64,000 nucleotides of DNA from Salticus scenicus (lineage: Eukaryota > Arthropoda > Arachnida > Araneae > Salticidae), in assembly GCA_963930645.1 (NCBI GenBank), contig OZ005651.1, positions 326,935,527 to 326,999,526 of the forward strand, written 5' to 3'. Positions within the stretch are counted from its first letter, which is position 1. Each line of letters starts with the position of its first letter. The position numbers were made by a program, and so were the translations under genes. The notes beneath the pieces were generated by a model that was not told where the DNA came from, made no database searches, and saw only the letters and a program-made list of their open reading frames with translations. Shown piece after piece: positions 1-11,576 of this stretch.

Positions 1-54
1 CATATTCACGAGCCCAACGGAATTAGCTGTATAGTGTTAGGTGTGTATTCCCTT

Positions 55-900
55 TGTTATTCGTGTACAGGGACACGCCAAAATTTTTCTTATCCTTACG
101 GCCTATGGGAAGAATTTGTATGTACCGCAATAGCGGCCGCAAAAATCCTTCGATTGACTTGCAAATTGGCGCACACATTCCAGCTTTCCATATAAGTAGC
201 TGTATAATTTTCATTGCTATATTTTTTATAAACTGTGTACAGGGACACGCCAAAATTCTTAACATTACGGAGTATGGGGTGAATTTCGTTTAAACGCATT
301 TTAATATCATTACTTTGCAATGAAGAAAATGAAACTAGAGTACGTGAGTAAGATGCTTAAACTTATGTTGCTTGAAGGAAATATGTGCTCTTAAGCTTTC
401 TAATTAATGTACAGGACCTTACAAAAGTGTTCTGACAATGTCACTTAGTCATTCAAACGATGTTAAATTTGGAACAATTATTAATTTTAAACGCAAAATA
501 AGCTGAATAGTTTTTACTGGTGTATACAATGTTTATGGTTCGTTTACAAAGACACACGAAAGAATTTCGTAACATTAAGAGCCTATGGACGAATTTTTAA
601 TTTAAGCGCGCACTTTAATGCGTTTATGTTGAATTGAAATTAATAAAGTTAACATACATTATAAAGATGCTTAAAAACATGTTTACTCTAAAAAAAGGTT
701 ATGTATAGACTAAATAATTTATGGGACCACACAAAATAATTCCGAGTATGTACTGTAATCATCCAAATGATGTCAAATTAGTTTGAAAGATTAATGAGTC
801 ATAATTAATTAGATTTATTCTTATTATTGGCGTTTATAATGACTGTGGTTACTTTTCCGGGATACATAAAGGAATTTTGTACTTTTATGGTGTATAGTCG
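55..900. repeat. Diverged tandem repeat, period about 305 bp
   Basis: A core reading roughly 'gggacacgccaaaatt...cttacggcctatggg' recurs near 68, 241, 549 and 858, so the last three copies are about 308 bp apart. The same core reappears near 20705-20750 inside another element. The short open frames here are chance frames in repeat sequence. The pattern resembles the internal arrays of non-autonomous transposons, but no termini are visible because the window begins inside it. Confidence 0.6.
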
Positions 901-1079
901 GTATTTCTTAAAAGTTTATATTAACATGGTTACACCCCATCAAATATAATGAAATTTTAATAGAATTTTAAAAGCCTGTTTTCATGTTGAAAATTGTGGG
1001 CATAGAATTGATAATTAGTTTAAAGGTTACGCAAAATATTTCCGATATGCTATGTAATTTTTTTTGCATGAAATTCGGT

Positions 1080-2056
1080 ATTTATGAATTTCCGGGAAAT
1101 AATACAAGACCGTCGTTTAATAAGAATGCATATTGTTGCGTACTTGGGGGTTTATAAGTTGTCCGAGAATGAAAGGCGAAACTTGCAAAAATTCAGTGAT
1201 TTATTCACAGAAAGTTCCAGAAGAATACAGGTCTATAAACCAAATATCAGCTTCAATTCAACCAGTAAACATAGCTTAAACAACAGCCGTTAACAGCAAA
1301 ACAACAGTACAAACTGTTTAGCAATAACACATAAAGGAAGTCTCATTCAAAGAGGCTCAAAGCAAAGCAAGCATTTGACGAAACCGACACAGATCTGAGA
1401 TTGGAAGCCTTGGCTAAAAAAATGCTCCTTTTATACTATTCTATCGAACACAGACTGTTCTGGAAAATTATCGTATCTCATCAGCCAATGAGATTAGAGC
1501 TTCCATATTTGGTATATCCCTAAAAAGGATTTTCTCGCCAATGTCGCCAAAAAAATCGCCAAGGAGGGAAACTGTCGCAAAATTCGGCGCCAAATCCATT
1601 TCTTTCCTTATTGGAGCTTTTCAATTCGTTTTTAAAGGAAAATTAGGCTATTTTAACGCTAAAACGACTAGAAATGCACAAAATTAGCATTTTATCGACT
1701 TACTAAGCCTCTTTGAAAAAATTTATACAAAAATAAATGCAATTATTTACAATTCCGTAACACTTTATATGATATACAAATAGGTATAGAAAGAGAGATA
1801 CAGCGGGGGGTTGAGGGGGGCGGCAGCGCCCCTCAGGAATGTATCTGATTATGGTAATAAGTCGATCGAATCAATATATACTATTATATAATAAGAAAGA
1901 AATAAAAATGACCTATTGAAAAATGTCTGATGCAAATAGGACGTTGATGCTCCTGATCTGCAGATCCACTAGTTTCAGAGTTGAAAGTGAGCTGTGGTAC
2001 TTTGAAGTGAATCTCGTAAATTTTCATCGGGAGATAAGGAGTTAATATGATTCCAC
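1080..2056. other. Spacer with no recognisable gene
   Basis: AT-rich sequence with a short C/G-rich patch near 1803-1835. I see no coding region with family resemblance and no clear element termini. Confidence 0.5.
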
Positions 2057-2060
2057 TTAA

Positions 2061-2286
2061 CTCGTTAGTAGTCGCTAGTTCGTCGATTCGCCGCCCATCC
2101 CTTCAGTGTTTATTCAACAGCCACCAAAGATTTTTAGAAGTGACATTTGATATATATAAAAGGCGAATCTGCTCGAATAATCGTCGATTATGTATATCAA
2201 ATTCCACTTCTAAAAATTTTTGGTGGCTGTTGAATAAACACTGAAGGGACGGGCAGCGAATCGACCAACTAGCGACTACTAACGGG
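2061..2286. mobile_element. Foldback MITE with TTAA target duplication
   Basis: The two arms are near-perfect inverted repeats of about 100 bp (2061-2156 against the complement of 2190-2286), with a short AT-rich loop. The ends read CTCGTTAGTAGTCGCTAG and, on the complement, CCCGTTAGTAGTCGCTAG. TTAA lies directly outside both ends (2057-2060 and 2287-2290). A TTAA duplication with YCC-type ends is typical of piggyBac-like or Kolobok-like non-autonomous elements; the superfamily is inference. There is no coding capacity. Confidence 0.85.
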
Positions 2287-2340
2287 TTAAGTTAAATTAT
2301 GATATTCATCCGAAGGACCAGACTTCACTCAAGATTTCAT

Positions 2341-2900
2341 TTCTAAAACAAATGAAACGGCATTTGGGACTGGTTGCTCTCAGGCAACGGTTCTACAGGC
2401 GTCGGCCGACCTCACCTTTTTGTGGTGGTCCCTGGGGAGTCGCTCAGCTTCGGCGACGAGCTAACGAGGCGGCACGGGCGCTATCAGCTGGCTGATGAAC
2501 CAGTCAGTTGTGCTATATGCCTCTCTGGCAAGGAGGTTATACTCACTGGTTGCTTGAAATAGTAATGGTGGCAGCCAATTCTGGGGCAGTATCTGGTGGC
2601 ACGAGGCTCTGGGTGCCTCCTCTTTGACTGCAACCACACTTCACCCCTGGCCTTGCTCCTCTAATAGGTTCAAATGAGTTTCCAGGACCCGGCCTAGCCG
2701 GTGAGCAGCTAGGTCGAGCAGTTTTCGGGGGCCTCTCCCTCCGCTGACTTTTTTGGGTTCGTGCCCCTGTCTGCGGATCTGCTGGAAGTGGTATGGTTTT
2801 ATCCCCTGGGGTCCCCGTCGCCTGGGCTTGCCCTGGGACTCCGACGGGTCACGCTCTAAACCGTAAAGGTGGGCGGCCTCCAGTGGCGGTAATCTCAAAC
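2341..2900. other. GC-rich island, possible retroelement UTR fragment
   Basis: Base composition changes abruptly to GC-rich here, in strong contrast to the flanks. Short open frames exist on both strands (for example minus 2641-2898, rich in Arg, Gly and Leu), but none matches a family I recognise. The composition resembles untranslated regions of GC-rich LINEs, such as the 5' part of the LINE at 56.5 kb. It could also be a fragment of an unrelated gene. Function unknown. Confidence 0.35.
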
Positions 2901-3319
2901 AAAATTAGTCAGAAATCACAACAACGCACAGACGGCTATTTTTGGGAGAAAGAATGGTTATTAAGTAGATTTTAAATATTATATTAATTATTGGTTGGCT
3001 GGAAGAAAAAATAATCCCGTTAAATATATAGCTTTATCCGGGACATAAATATCAGAATTTATTACATTCGTTTTAGGGTGTGGATAACAAAATTACCCGG
3101 CAAAATTCGATTATAATACATTTTGTATTTTCGTGATTGTCAAGGTTTTAATTATACTCAATTTTAGAATGAGTCTGTAATGATAAATTTATATTAGCAA
3201 TTTGTAGCAAAGATAATAAAAGACTGTCATGAGACATGTATAATTTCATTTCTGTTATCACGTCTGACGTTTCCCATTAGCTAATTCCCTACTAATGTCT
3301 AGAGAGATAATGACTTATA

Positions 3320-4196
3320 CACTGTGCGTCAAATAAGTTTTAAGACTCGTCCCCGAGCGCAGGTTGTAATGGTGCTGTGAGTGTAAATGCGCATTCGTCA
3401 TAACGTCCATCGTCTGGTGGCACACTGCCAACAAGTTCTGCGCATTTCGTTTAGTAGCTGAGAGAAGGCCAGCGTTCGTTGCAGAAGTGAATTTTTTTCA
3501 TGTTGATTTTTTAAGGTGGAACAAAGTGCTGTAATTAAATTTAACGCAAAACTTGGTAAAAGTGTTTCGGAAACATACCAACTCGTGAAACAAGTTTACA
3601 GTGACTGTTGTTTAAGTAAACCAAATATTTTTGTGTGGCGCAAACGTTTTTTGGACGGAAGAGATACGTTAGAAGATGATCAGCGTAGTGGAAGATCAAT
3701 TTCATTTAGGACACCTGAAGCCTGAAGTTATTGAGAAAGTACTAAATTTCGTAACAAACGATCGCTGTGCGGCACAGAGAATAATGGAAGACTCTTTTAA
3801 TATCAACAAAGAAACAATTCGAACCATTCTGCATGAAGATTTGGGCAAAACAAAAGTGTGTGCTAAATTTGTTCCACACACCTCCCTTATTGTTCGTCGA
3901 TTTTTGGCAAAAAATAATGTCTGTGTGTCCACCGTATTCACCCGATTTAGCACTGTGTGACTACTCCTCATTCCCAAAACTTAAAATGAAGTTAAAAGTG
4001 CGTTATTTTGAGGATATTTGAGGCGTGTTTTTCAGGCCATTCCACAAAGTGATTTACAACAGGCGTTTGATACATTAATAAACCGCTGTAAAAAGAGCAT
4101 TGAAGCTATTTTGAATAAAAAACCAAAATAGGTACTAATTTCTTGTTTCCATTTCATTTTACAGACCCAGTCTTAGAAATTATTTGATGCACTGTG
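3320..4196 (+). mobile_element. Internally deleted mariner element
   Basis: Terminal inverted repeats are visible: the left end CACTGTGCGTCAAATAAG matches the complement of the right end, CACAGTGCATCAAATAAT, and TA dinucleotides sit outside both (3318-3319, 4197-4198). The element is 877 bp, against about 1.3 kb for a full mariner, so roughly a third is missing from the middle. The remaining coding sequence is broken into frames and cannot make an active transposase. Confidence 0.9.
3516..4130 (+). pseudogene. Mariner transposase relic (N-terminus fused to C-terminal part)
   Basis: The N-terminal HTH region is clear: 'VIKFNAKLGKS', 'ETYQLVKQVYSD', 'WRKRFLDGRDTLEDDQRSG', then in a shifted frame 'INKETIRTILHEDLGKTKVC' and 'CAKFVPHTSL'. 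From about 3895 the sequence jumps to the C-terminal stretch 'FLAKNNV', 'PPYSPDLALCD', 'FPKLK'. The first two catalytic aspartates of the D,D34D triad lie in the deleted middle; the third (SPDLALCD) remains. At least two frameshifts separate the pieces. An irritans-like subfamily is suggested by the N-terminal motifs but is not proven. Confidence 0.88.
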
Positions 4197-4857
4197 TATT
4201 ACTAATTTAATTTGTATTATTATTTTAATTTGCATTTTGTAAAGAGAAAACAAACATTTTGATCATAATTCTCTTGATACTAACTTTTGTATAACATGAA
4301 TAATCAATGAATCGCATTGCTTCGCAACAAATTAACATTCTTTAATTACAAAATTTCTGTGCGATACCTTAATTTTGAATACTAGTATTGCTCGTTTACT
4401 ATAGTTAAATACAAAAAATAAAAAAATAAAATAAAAATAATGCAGATATCTTCGGAACATTTATTACAATGCACAATTTAACATGTATATCGAAATACCG
4501 TTTTAATATACTTTAGCGTACAGGGAACTTAAAAAAGAACCTATAATTTCTCTGTATATTAAGGAATTAGGGAAATTGTCCACTGCATATAAATTTTAAA
4601 GTCGGAAAAATTTTACTTAGTAAATTTTTCAGACTTACTAGTAAATTAACTGAAAAATGTCTACATCTTATTTATATATTTATTTAATTTGAATTACACA
4701 AACATTAAAGGAGAAATTAAAATTAATTAATCGATATTTCAACAAATACATAAAACATCGACATTTTCTGTTTTTAATAAAACGTTTGAAATCACAGCAA
4801 TATTAATTTAGAAACCACAAAATGATTTCGGTTCTAAAACCACTGAAATTAATTGAG

Positions 4858-4996
4858 CAGGGATGGAACACGGCCGCAGAATTCATACCGGAATCTGTTT
4901 AAGAAATTTCCATTCCTATAATATCGTTGATCCAAGAGGTAGAAAATTTTCTTACATTCGTAGTGGTATGAATTCTGCGCCCGTGTTCCATCCCTG
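4858..4996. mobile_element. Short hAT-type MITE with 6-bp TSD
   Basis: 139 bp with terminal inverted repeats starting CAGGGATGGAACACGG and ending in the complement, with matching inner arms ending GAATTCATACC. ATTGAG lies immediately outside both ends (4852-4857, 4997-5002). The CAGGG end is hAT-like, but the duplication is 6 bp rather than 8; hAT subgroups with 5- or 6-bp duplications are known. No coding capacity. Confidence 0.8.
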
Positions 4997-5002
4997 ATTG
5001 AG

Positions 5003-5877
5003 TGAACGACACATTCTCCCAAATTCGGAGTTTAGAGAGGAGTGGGTTTAACATCGCTTTGAGCAATTGGCGACTGTCTGGAATTCACCTCTAGTGTTAA
5101 TCCGGAGGCATACCATCACAGTTTTGGTCCTCTGCAGAGAGAGTGGCTCTCCTGCTTCGATATAAGCCCCCAAAATATTTTCAATATAGCCTCAATTAAA
5201 TAAATGCAATTGATTGGAGCAAACAATTTATTCCGTCTTTAAATAAAAATTCGAGGTATTACAGTTATAAATTTTCAGAATGTTATAAAGTATTTTTAAT
5301 GTAAATAAACACTTTTCAAACAGTGCTATATAGGATGGGCTGACTGGTTTTGAAACATCAACACAAAATCAGGTAAGTTGCGTACGAGATTCTGATTTAC
5401 AATAAAAAGCTTCTTATAGTAACAATTTTGATTTAAGCATATACATTAAAAAAAAATTATTACAAATTTTTTCCCGCATGGCGCTACTTGTCTCTATGTT
5501 TTGCTTATACAGCGTTCCTTTTAATTTTGCTACGATCACCTTGAAACCCAGATTTAATTCCCCTTGATTTCTTTTTATGGGACTATATGAAGTACAAAAT
5601 GTATGCTTCCCCTGTAGCTGACAATAAATTATAGAAGACGCGCACAATGCATGTTATCCAACCTCTTCCAAAATCAATTTTAGCAAACACATTGATTGAA
5701 TTGAATGACCGTTTGGATGTGTTTCTAGTTATTAAGAGCGCACACATTGAAATATTGTAGTGAATTTCATTAAATAAATGTTCTTCAGTTGCTTGCTTTG
5801 TGATTTTTATGGTTTTTCTTCGTTTTTAAGATACAGCGCCACTTATGATTCGAATTTTGAACTAAATTTTTATTTCC
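5003..5877. other. Spacer with no recognisable gene
   Basis: AT-rich sequence. The minus-strand open frame at 5414-5647 has no recognised motif and is probably chance. Confidence 0.5.
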
Positions 5878-5881
5878 TTAA

Positions 5882-6558
5882 TCCTTTAACCATTTGAGGG
5901 GCAAGAAAATTTTCTCATTTAAAATTAAAAGCCACCAAAATTTACCAACAATATTAGGAGAGAAAAAATAAACGAAGTTATTCCTCTAAGTTATAAAAGA
6001 AAAGTTTTATATAAATTTCCGGGGCCAATTTTTGCAGTTGGAAATTAAAATTTACGCATTTGCAAGGGTTAACGTTCACTACTTAATTTCTTTTGAAAAC
6101 TGCTAAATTAACTTTAAAATGACTTTTAGACCCTATAAGTACGGAAAGACAGAGAAAAAAAAATAAAAGCATTTTTAAAATCCGAGATATATTTGGTTTG
6201 AAACATCTATAAATTAATCTTATTGCATTCAAATAACATTTAATGTAATTGCTAAAAAACTTCGTTAGTGAACATTATCGATTTCAAAAACTCCTAAGAA
6301 ATGTTTGAAGTTAAAATAATAGCACAGACCTTCATTGAGGGAAAAAACTAGACCCGTGTGCATCAGCAAAGCGCACTCGCGCCTACTAAGAAATTTCAAG
6401 TGACTTGTGCACTAAGCTTCCTCAGCAACATAATTTTTAAATTTTGGAGTAGAGAAAGAAAAAGTTTAAAAAACCATTAAAACAACGAAAAAATATTAAA
6501 AAATGTTAAATTATGTCAAATGTTTGGTTTTGCTGCGGAACCAATGAACGTTAAAGGG
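5882..6558. mobile_element. TTAA-flanked non-autonomous element
   Basis: TTAA occurs directly outside both ends (5878-5881 and 6559-6562). The left end reads TCCTTTAACCATT and the complement of the right end CCCTTTAACGTTCATT, so the first 9-10 bases match apart from one. The interior (677 bp) is AT-rich with no coding sequence. Ends and duplication fit a piggyBac-like non-autonomous element; the assignment is inference. Confidence 0.6.
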
Positions 6559-6562
6559 TTAA

Positions 6563-8095
6563 ACAAACTTTTTCATCGTAAGAAGCGTTGTAGAACACTG
6601 TCGTATACATCAGTTATTTGACTTTATATTAAAGTTTACAATGTATCAGAGACTTTAGGCCCACCCGGTAAAATTTGGTATTTTGGGCGTGAGAATCAAA
6701 ATGGTGGGAATCATGAAAATAATCGATTATAACTTATATTTCTGAATTCTAAAATTTAATTTTGCTTCTGCATTTTAATCATTTCAATTGAACAAGGAAA
6801 TATCTAAACAATTTAATACTTAGGGAAGTCTACATAAACAAATAAATTTTAATTTTCTAAATCAAAATGTACTTTAATAATAATTTCATATCGGGCAACT
6901 AAAGTTTAAGACAGATGAAAATTTTTAGCTCTAAATATTGTAACAAAATGGGAACTGCAAAAGGCAGTTAGATTTTTGTTTCCATCCATATATTCACAAA
7001 CGTTTCAAGTCTTCTAATTTAGATTAACGTAAATCGAACAAGGTTTTAGATTATCTTATGAATGAAAAGATCTTTTAAATAGTACTTTTCAAACTAATGT
7101 ATTAAACCAAGTTTCTGGATAAGAACTCATAAAATATATATATATTAGCTCTTTAGTTCTTTGTTTATACACCACAAAAAATTGTAATTTGCATGCATTT
7201 AAGGATTAAAATATCTTTGTAATTCTGTTAAATTTCCTTGATAACCAGGAAAATGATTGGTAAAGGGCGTAGGGGTGATGGCCAGTTGTCAATGCGTGGA
7301 TAGAACATAGGCTTTGGCATTAACCTCCATATACAATTGTCATTTTAACCTAAAACATCAGAAACGCAGAATCAATGAAAAAGTTACGAGTAGCTCTATT
7401 TGTTTGGTAACATAATTTACATATATATGTGTGTGCACGTATAATATCAAGCATATAAAGATAACTCTTTATTATTATTTATTATTAATACTCTTTCATT
7501 ATTATTCTTTTATTATTATTATTATTATTATTTTTTTTTTTTTTTTTTTTAAGTTTAAGAATTATTTTACTCCAACATTGTTCATTCTATCATCTTTTTT
7601 ATTTTAAACTTATAAATTTTATGAAATAACTCATAAAATATTAAGAGGGATGCAAATTTAATTTTCCGTACGAAGAATTACATACAGTGTAAACGGTGGA
7701 AATAGAGAGAAAAAATAAAATTATTTTATTAGTTGGTGCTGCCCTCTATATTTTTCTTTAAAACTAACATGTTTTTAAGGCGTATATCTGACAAAACTTA
7801 AAGAAAAGTTAGTAAAACAAAATTAATAATGAAATCTTTTTTTTTTTTTTTTCTTTCTTTAAGATAAATCCTAATTTCATTATTATTTATTACTAAACAT
7901 AATTACTTATGATTTATCAACAACGACAAATAAATTATGAAACATTATTTGAATTATAACAAAATAATAATAATAAATAAATAAATAAATAAATAAAAAT
8001 ACCTTTAGTGTTATAAGGACGTCAATTTTACCCGGCAAGTTTAATTTTTCACGAAGTTTAAATCAATTTTAATATTTACGCGTAAATTTCTTTTC

Positions 8096-8131
<36 letters not shown>

Positions 8132-8300
8132 ACTCATAAACTTTTTTGGGCAACAATTAAAAATTAAAATAAATTATGTATTTTTGTCTGAAAAAGGGCT
8201 TCTATAACTTCTTCGATACTGTCCGTTTCGTTCTTTTCGTTTTTTTTTTTTTTTTTTTTTTTTTTTATTTTCATGAAATTCTGGCAAAAGCAGAATTTAG
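6563..8300. other. AT-rich spacer with microsatellites
   Basis: No gene seen. Contains an (ATT)n block running into poly-T (7466-7551), (AAAT)n near 7965-7998, poly-A near 8099-8128 and poly-T near 8241-8266. Confidence 0.6.
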
Positions 8301-8304
8301 TTTA

Positions 8305-8452
8305 GTACGGAGGACTATTCGTTTTTTTTTTCTTTTTTCTTAATTATAACATTGCTTTCAAATTATTCAATTATATTTTCGATAAATGTCCAACCATCGT
8401 AAAACTGGCGACAACGTTTTATTCGTAGATTGAGACTAATAGTCCTCCGTAC
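8305..8452. mobile_element. 148-bp MITE with TA target duplication
   Basis: The ends GTACGGAGGACTATT and AATAGTCCTCCGTAC are perfect inverted repeats with TA outside both (8303-8304, 8453-8454). No coding sequence. Tc1/mariner-type by its duplication. Confidence 0.75.
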
Positions 8453-8465
8453 TAATAATCAAATT

Positions 8466-8632
8466 TGGGTTAAAGCCGACTAAACCCATGATGGTCTCGG
8501 GGCAGGTTGGTGTGCCCTCCATGGGGACCTTTCTAAAGAGTCCTTGTCTGTATTCACGCGTGTTTCGTAGAAATCAACGGCAAATTTCCAGCAGGTAGTC
8601 CAACGAACGCCCTGGGTTCAAACTAGGCACCT
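8466..8632 (+). repeat. SINE-like dispersed repeat, copy 1
   Basis: Shares an ordered set of motifs with three other places in the window: 'GGTTAAAGCCGA', 'GTGCCCTCCATGGGGACC', 'TTTCTAAAGAGTCCT', 'ATTCACGCGTGTTTCGTAGA' and, near the 3' side, 'CTGGGTTCAAACTAGG', which resembles a Pol III B box. Other copies: 14146-14340 (+), 17475-17690 (-), 47807-47913 (+). Whether it is a SINE or a non-autonomous element of another type cannot be settled here. Confidence 0.65.
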
Positions 8633-8867
8633 TCTTGAATTTGTGTGATTATATCTTCTTTTACTTCTTGTATTTGTCTCATATATCTCAAGAAAATTAT
8701 AAAATCTAGTCAACCTTTAGTAACACGTTTTTTAATATATAGGCTTTCATATATTTATTAGATTTTCTAGAACAAAAAATTTAATTACAACTGTAAAGAT
8801 AGCTTTGTAAAAAAATTCCGACTTGATGTTAAATAAGCATTATCTCTTATATTATTAAAATCTGTAC

Positions 8868-8908
8868 GCGCGCGCGTGTGTGTGTGTGTATCTGTCTGTC
8901 TGTCTGTG
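8868..8908. repeat. CG/GT/CTGT microsatellite
   Basis: A run of alternating CG passing into GT repeats and then CTGT repeats, just inside the Helitron 5' end. Confidence 0.9.
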
Positions 8909-9659
8909 AGAAACGGCTTGAAACCGCAAATGCTCCGCCTCTAACTGTCGCACGGACTTCGAACAGGTACCGTCGGACAGAGAATTTATCGCAGATCTGG
9001 GTTATCTAATTTGCTAAACGATGCGACCCTAATTAGCGGAGATATTAATTAAAATGTCGACCATTGTCTAACGAAAAATGACCCAGAATTCATGATTAAA
9101 TGCTTAAAAAGCGACATTTTTACGGAAAAAGTGGAAAATAAATTAGAAATATCAGTCGTATTGTTACAAACAAGATACTATTGGAAAGGGCTTTTTTTTT
9201 CTCAATTCGATGGTTTAAACGGCTTATCGATCGGACAATTAGATTTTTTAAAATTAACTAAACTATAAAAAAATGTTGGCAACAAATCACAAGAATCTTA
9301 GCTTTGCAGACGATAGTCTACAGTCTTGAACGGAAAGAAACACATCTGGTATTTAATGAGGTCATGTGTTTTTGTACTGCGATTAAAAATTGCAATTTTC
9401 TATTTTCTTCAATTTTTCAAAATTCGCACATTTCAATTAGTATACAATCTTAACACCACAAAACAAACTTGCAGTTCAAATTTCATCGATTTTGGTCAAT
9501 AAACAAAAGATTTACATTTTAATTGGAAATTAAATTTTATCTTTACACGCCTGACATTTTATCTGTCGAAAGAGGATGCCAGTTTCAAAACGACACAAAT
9601 ACAGTTAAGGTAAAAATATTTCTTTTTCTATTTACTTCCGTTAACCGACTACCGTAGAT

Positions 9660-10740
9660 AATGGAATTCGAAATTTCACCTGACTTACACGTTTTGAGGT
9701 GTCATGGCACTGTAATAATTTAAAATTTCAATATTTAAAATTCTAATTATGTTTAATTTTTTTTTTTTTTTTTAATATGTCATTCGATACACATTTTAAA
9801 GTACGGTTACATTATTGAAAGGGGAATTCGAGATTACCCGATTTACACGTTTTGAGGTCTCCTGATTAGGTTTTCTTTTGCATCGCAATAGTGGAATTCG
9901 AGATTTCAGCTTATTTACACGTTTTGAGGTCTCCTGAATGGGTTTTCTTTTGTATCTCAGCTACTAATTAAAGTGTCGAAAGTAGAATTAGAGATTTCAC
10001 CTGATTTACACGTTTTGAGGTCTCCTGAATGGGTTTTCTTTTGTATCTCAGCTGCTAATTAAAATAATTTCATAAGTTCACACATTTCACATCATTTCAC
10101 ATCACTTGATTTCACATCATTTGAAAGCTTTGTTAATTTGGAATTGAATAGTAGATTACAGAAATTCGATATTTCGACATTTCTCCTGATTTAAACGTTT
10201 TGAGGTGTCCTGAATGGGTTTCTCTTTTGTCTCAGTTACTAATTTAAAAAATTTCATAAGTAATACATCATTTGAAAGCTTTGTTGAGTTGGAATCGAAC
10301 AGTAGATTACAGAAATTTCTAACGCCAGATGGCGCTGTAATATTTTTAAATTACAATATTTCTATTTCTAATCATGATTAAATTTTTTTTAATGCGTCAT
10401 TCGATACAGATTTTAAAGTACTTTTACATTATCGAAAATGGAATTCAAGATTTCACCAGATTTACACGTTTTGAGGTCTCCTGAATCAGTTTTTTTTGTA
10501 TCTCAACTACTAATTAAAATAATTTCATAAGTAATACATTAGAAAGCTTTGTTGATTTGGGATCGAACAGTGGAATACAGAAATTTCTACCGCCAGATGG
10601 CGCTGTAATATTTTCAAATTTCAATATCTAATCATGATTAAATTATTTTTAATACATCATTTGAAAGATATTTTAAAGTTCTTTTATATTATCGAAAGAT
10701 TTCAGCAGATTTACACGTTTTGAGGCGTCCTGATTAGGTG
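9660..10740 (+). repeat. Helitron internal minisatellite
   Basis: The phrase 'tttacacgttttgaggtctcctgaatgg' (within 20 bases: TTTACACGTTTTGAGG) recurs near 9685, 9841, 9914, 10005, 10191, 10460 and 10710, usually preceded by 'GAATTCGAGATTTCA' and followed by 'TTTTGTATCTCAG'. Spacing varies from about 70 to 270 bp. Related wording ('tttacacattttgagat') appears around 62750 and 56130. Confidence 0.85.
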
Positions 10741-10840
10741 TTCTTTTGCATCTCAGCTAATTGAGTAAGACCGTTCAAAATTGGTATACGTAGGTTAATT
10801 AGAAGGGGCTGAAAGGGTGGGGAAGAAATAGGCGTGCACT

Positions 10841-11480
10841 GCGCTGCCGAAGGCAGTGGGGACCCGGTCCGACTTTTTAACCGATGAGAAATAATTTTTT
10901 TAATTTTCTTTTCTTAAGAATAAAAATTTGATTTGAGAAGGAATACGTGCGCGCGCATGGGTCTGCGCTGCCGAAGGCAGTGGGGACCCGGTGTGAATTT
11001 TTACCCGATCAGAAAGGATTTTTTTAGGGGGCACGAAGTATCAGGGAAGGAATGCGGGCGTGCAGCGCGTGTATTTTTTAACTTGTGCGCGCGCAGCGCG
11101 CACGGCACTACGCTGCCGAAGACAGTGGGGACCCGGGCTGACTTTGTACCCCATGAGAAATGATTTTTTTTTTTTAATTTCTTTTCTTAAGAATAAAAAT
11201 TTGATTTGAGAAGGAATATTTGCGCGCAGCGCACGTATACCTTCACACGTGCGCGCGCATGGGTTTGCGCTGCCGAAGGCAGTGGGGACCCGGTGTGAGT
11301 TTTTACCCGATCAGAAATGATTTTTTTTGGGGGGGGGGCACGGAGGGTCAGGGAAGGAATACGCGCGCGCAGCGCGTGTATCCCTTAACTTGTGCACGCG
11401 CAGCGCGCACGGGACTGCGCTGCCGAAGGCAGAGGGGACCCGGGACGACATCTTACCCGATCAGAAAGGATTTTTTTTAA
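10841..11480 (+). repeat. GC-rich tandem array, five copies
   Basis: The unit GCTGCCGAAGGCAGTGGGGA recurs at about 10842, 10968, 11111, 11269 and 11418 (spacing about 125-158 bp), each followed by ACCCGG, 'TTTTACCCGATCAGAAA' and a poly-T run, with CGCGCGCAGCGCG-type alternating blocks between. The open frames across it (10933-11163, 11220-11480), rich in Cys and Arg, are products of the repeat and not a gene. Confidence 0.85.
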
Positions 11481-11550
11481 ATTTCTTTTCTTAAGACTAA
11501 AAGTTACTGTTAGTGATTCATTAATTATAGTGATTCATTTGAAAATACTG

Positions 11551-11576
11551 ACCCGCTAGCGGGTGAAGCTCGCTAG
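11551..11576 (+). other. Helitron 3' hairpin and CTAG end
   Basis: A 14-base perfect palindrome (7-bp stem) followed by GAAGCTCG and CTAG. This is the replication-termination structure expected at a Helitron 3' end. Confidence 0.8.

Larger units (their letters stand above)
8843..11576 (+). mobile_element. Non-autonomous Helitron
   Basis: The 5' end is TC followed by TCTTATATTATTAAAATCTG and then a CTGT-rich stretch, a form common at Helitron 5' ends. The 3' end is CTAG (11573-11576), preceded about 8 bases upstream by a perfect palindrome ACCCGCTAGCGGGT (11551-11564). The element sits exactly between an A (8842) and a T (11577), the A|T target preference of Helitrons, with no duplication. 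No Rep/helicase coding sequence is present; the body is mostly two tandem arrays. Boundaries are read directly; the superfamily assignment is well supported by known Helitron structure. Confidence 0.82.

Noticed and set aside
2641..2898. An Arg/Gly-rich minus-strand gene in the GC island
   Set aside because: No recognised domain, no supporting splice or start signals, and plus-strand frames are equally open, as expected from GC-rich sequence.
10933..11480. Cys/Arg-rich open frames that look like a small repeated protein
   Set aside because: They follow the GC-rich tandem array exactly; the open frame is a by-product of the repeat unit and its composition.
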